A stretch of 6,884 nucleotides of DNA. Source: Brevibacillus sp. Lineage in GTDB: Bacteria; Bacillota; Bacilli; Brevibacillales; Brevibacillaceae. Each line of letters opens with the position of its first letter. The stretch's first letter is position 1. The DNA is taken from assembly GCA_029240815.1 (NCBI GenBank), contig JARDZO010000289.1:1-6884 (forward strand), read 5' to 3'. Positions 5,411-6,884 of the stretch are shown one piece after another. The notes beneath the pieces are model-generated. The model was not told the origin of the DNA. It was given only the letters and a program-made list of their open reading frames with translations, and made no database searches. A program made the position numbers and the translations under genes.

Positions 5411-6884
5411 ATGGTTCAGACAGTCCTGTTGGTCATACTTCTTGTTATCGTTGTGTTGCCACCCATTTTCTTCAGCTACATGTATGCTTTATCCAAAAAA
5501 CCAAAGCACTCCATCATTCGCTCCCATCCGTACCTTGGATGGTTGCGATATTTTCTAGAAAAACTTGGACCTGAATTCCGTCAATACTGGTTTGATAGTG
5601 ACACCGAAGGAAAACCGTTCTCCCGGGCCGATTTTGTCGGCCTTGTGTATGCAGCGAAATATCGGACGGATCTCATCTCCTTTGGAGGCAGACGCGATTA
5701 TGAGAAGCCAGGCTTCTATTTATCCAATGCCATGTTCCCGAAATTGACAAGCGAGCTAAAGGTAGATAATGAAAGAACGGTAGTCGGGAAGAAGTACGTC
5801 ATTACCGATGAAGGCTTGTTTACGAGAAGAGAAATATTCATCGAAGAACAAGTGAAACCATGGCTACTTCATGATGAGGACGTCATTGTGGTAGGAGATA
5901 ACCGTCGCCACCCTTGGCGGATCAAAGGCATGTTTGGAGCCTCTGCCACTTCCTTCGGTGCAGTTGGAGAGAATTATATTCAGTCCACAGGTAACGGCGC
6001 ATTCATGGCGGGCGGGTCATGGATCAATACGGGGGAAGGCGGAGTCGCAGAGGTACATCTGGCAACGGGTGTCGATATCATCTCGCAGATTGGGCCAGGG
6101 ATGTTCGGCTTTCGCGGAGAAACGGGAAGCTTTTCTGTGGAGGAGTACAAGCGAAAAGCAAGTCTCTCTTCAATCAAGGCATTTGAGCTGAAATTTCATC
6201 AAGGGGCAAAAATCCGAGGAGGTCATCTCGAAGGCTCCAAAGTAACAGAAAAAGTCGCAGCAGCTCGCCTCGTACCTGTGGGGAAAACGGTGAACTCCCC
6301 AAACCGGTTTGAGTTTCTAACCAATCCAGGGGAAGCGCTACGTTTTATCGGTACCTTGCAGGAAGAAGGCGGCAAGCCGGTAGGTGTGAAAATCGTGGTT
6401 GGCGATCCGAAGCGGCTAGAGCCGTTTTTTCAGACGATGCGCGAGTTGGATATCTACCCCGATTTTATTACTGTGGATGGCTCTGAAGGTGGCTCCGGCG
6501 CGACTTTCAAGGCGATGGCTGACGGTATGGGACTACCTCTGTTTGCCGCTCTTCTTATCCTGGACGATACGGCAAGAAAATTTGGTGTGCGAGATCGTTT
6601 TAAGATTTTCGCGTCCGGTAAACTTATTACTCCAGATAAAGTGGCGATCGCTCTGGCACTGGGCGCAGACTGTGTCAACTCTGCACGCGGCTTTATGATG
6701 GCCAATGGCTGTATCATGGCTTTGCAGTGCCATACCGGTAAGTGCCCGACAGGAATCACGACTACGGATTCCAAGTATCAAGAAGCTCTTGCGCCCGAAG
6801 AAAAGCAATGGCGTGTGATGAACTATATCCTCCAATTGAGGGAAGGCTTATTTTCGCTGGCCGCTGCCTGTGGTTTAGAAAGTC
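5411..6884 (+). CDS. membrane-anchored FMN-binding glutamate synthase-family protein (YerD-like), partial at right edge
   Basis: An open frame from ATG 5411, with GGGAGG (5396-5401) 9 nt upstream, to the window end: 491 codons without a stop. The family is usually about 525 residues, so little is missing. Residues 3-27 form one hydrophobic N-terminal segment (VLLVILLVIVVLPPIFF), predicted to anchor a cytoplasmic catalytic domain. The rest matches the FMN-binding domain of glutamate synthase large subunits (Glu_synthase fold): SWINTGEGG, QIGPGMFG, KAFELKFHQGAKIRGGHLEG, VNSPNRF, GVKIVVGDP, DGSEGGSGATF (356-366) and FASGKLITPDK. Cys434, Cys440 and Cys445 form the CX5CX4C motif that holds the 3Fe-4S cluster. 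There is no N-terminal glutaminase domain and no small-subunit gene in view, so it is unlikely to be a standard glutamate synthase; its substrate is unknown. It strongly resembles B. subtilis YerD as I recall it. It is transcribed away from the DUF2277 unit and is probably unrelated to the mutase operon. Confidence 0.9.
   Translation, partial: MVQTVLLVILLVIVVLPPIFFSYMYALSKKPKHSIIRSHPYLGWLRYFLEKLGPEFRQYWFDSDTEGKPFSRADFVGLVYAAKYRTDLISFGGRRDYEKPGFYLSNAMFPKLTSELKVDNERTVVGKKYVITDEGLFTRREIFIEEQVKPWLLHDEDVIVVGDNRRHPWRIKGMFGASATSFGAVGENYIQSTGNGAFMAGGSWINTGEGGVAEVHLATGVDIISQIGPGMFGFRGETGSFSVEEYKRKASLSSIKAFELKFHQGAKIRGGHLEGSKVTEKVAAARLVPVGKTVNSPNRFEFLTNPGEALRFIGTLQEEGGKPVGVKIVVGDPKRLEPFFQTMRELDIYPDFITVDGSEGGSGATFKAMADGMGLPLFAALLILDDTARKFGVRDRFKIFASGKLITPDKVAIALALGADCVNSARGFMMANGCIMALQCHTGKCPTGITTTDSKYQEALAPEEKQWRVMNYILQLREGLFSLAAACGLES

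Noticed and set aside
5390..5434. Two TTGGTC half-sites near the start of the glutamate synthase-like gene
   Set aside because: Neither has the inverted partner GACC at the right spacing, so a chance match to half of the operator core is likelier.

Overview
The window looks like a low-to-mid GC Firmicute of the Bacillales. Brevibacillus or a close relative is my best guess. The reasons are strong AGGAGG-type ribosome binding sites, frequent GTG/TTG starts, extended -10 (TGnTATAAT) promoters and the protein sequences themselves. This placement is by eye only.

Layout, right to left on the minus strand: (i) a short transcription unit begins near 5250 with an extended -10 promoter. It holds a 58-codon TTG-start ORF that looks like the N-terminus of a SnoaL/DUF4440-type protein, then a complete DUF2277 gene. 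(ii) A TetR-family regulator follows, with its own extended -10 promoter. (iii) A gene-free region of about 260 bp lies between the TetR gene and accB. It carries three related palindromes sharing the core ACCRACYAGTTGGT. One sits exactly in the -35/-10 spacer of a candidate promoter and another directly follows the -10 of a second candidate. (iv) The operon accB (biotin carboxyl carrier protein), mutA (methylmalonyl-CoA mutase small subunit) and mutB (large subunit, running off the left edge at residue 354) follows, with a 38-nt gap and then a 4-nt ATGA overlap.

On the plus strand, starting at 5411 and running off the right edge, is a membrane-anchored FMN/3Fe-4S glutamate synthase-like protein resembling Bacillus subtilis YerD.

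Together the left two thirds reads as a B12-dependent propionyl-CoA/methylmalonyl-CoA module. A biotin carrier would serve an acyl-CoA carboxylase, and the MutA/MutB heterodimer would interconvert methylmalonyl-CoA and succinyl-CoA. The adjacent TetR protein, whose C-terminal half resembles acyl-CoA-responsive members of the family, is the obvious candidate to bind the three palindromes. The two halves of the mutase are clearly specialised: MutB keeps the substrate and catalytic residues, while MutA has lost them and also lacks the cobalamin-ligating histidine. The most novel-looking element is the phased three-operator array. I see no phage, IS element, CRISPR array, tRNA or rRNA.
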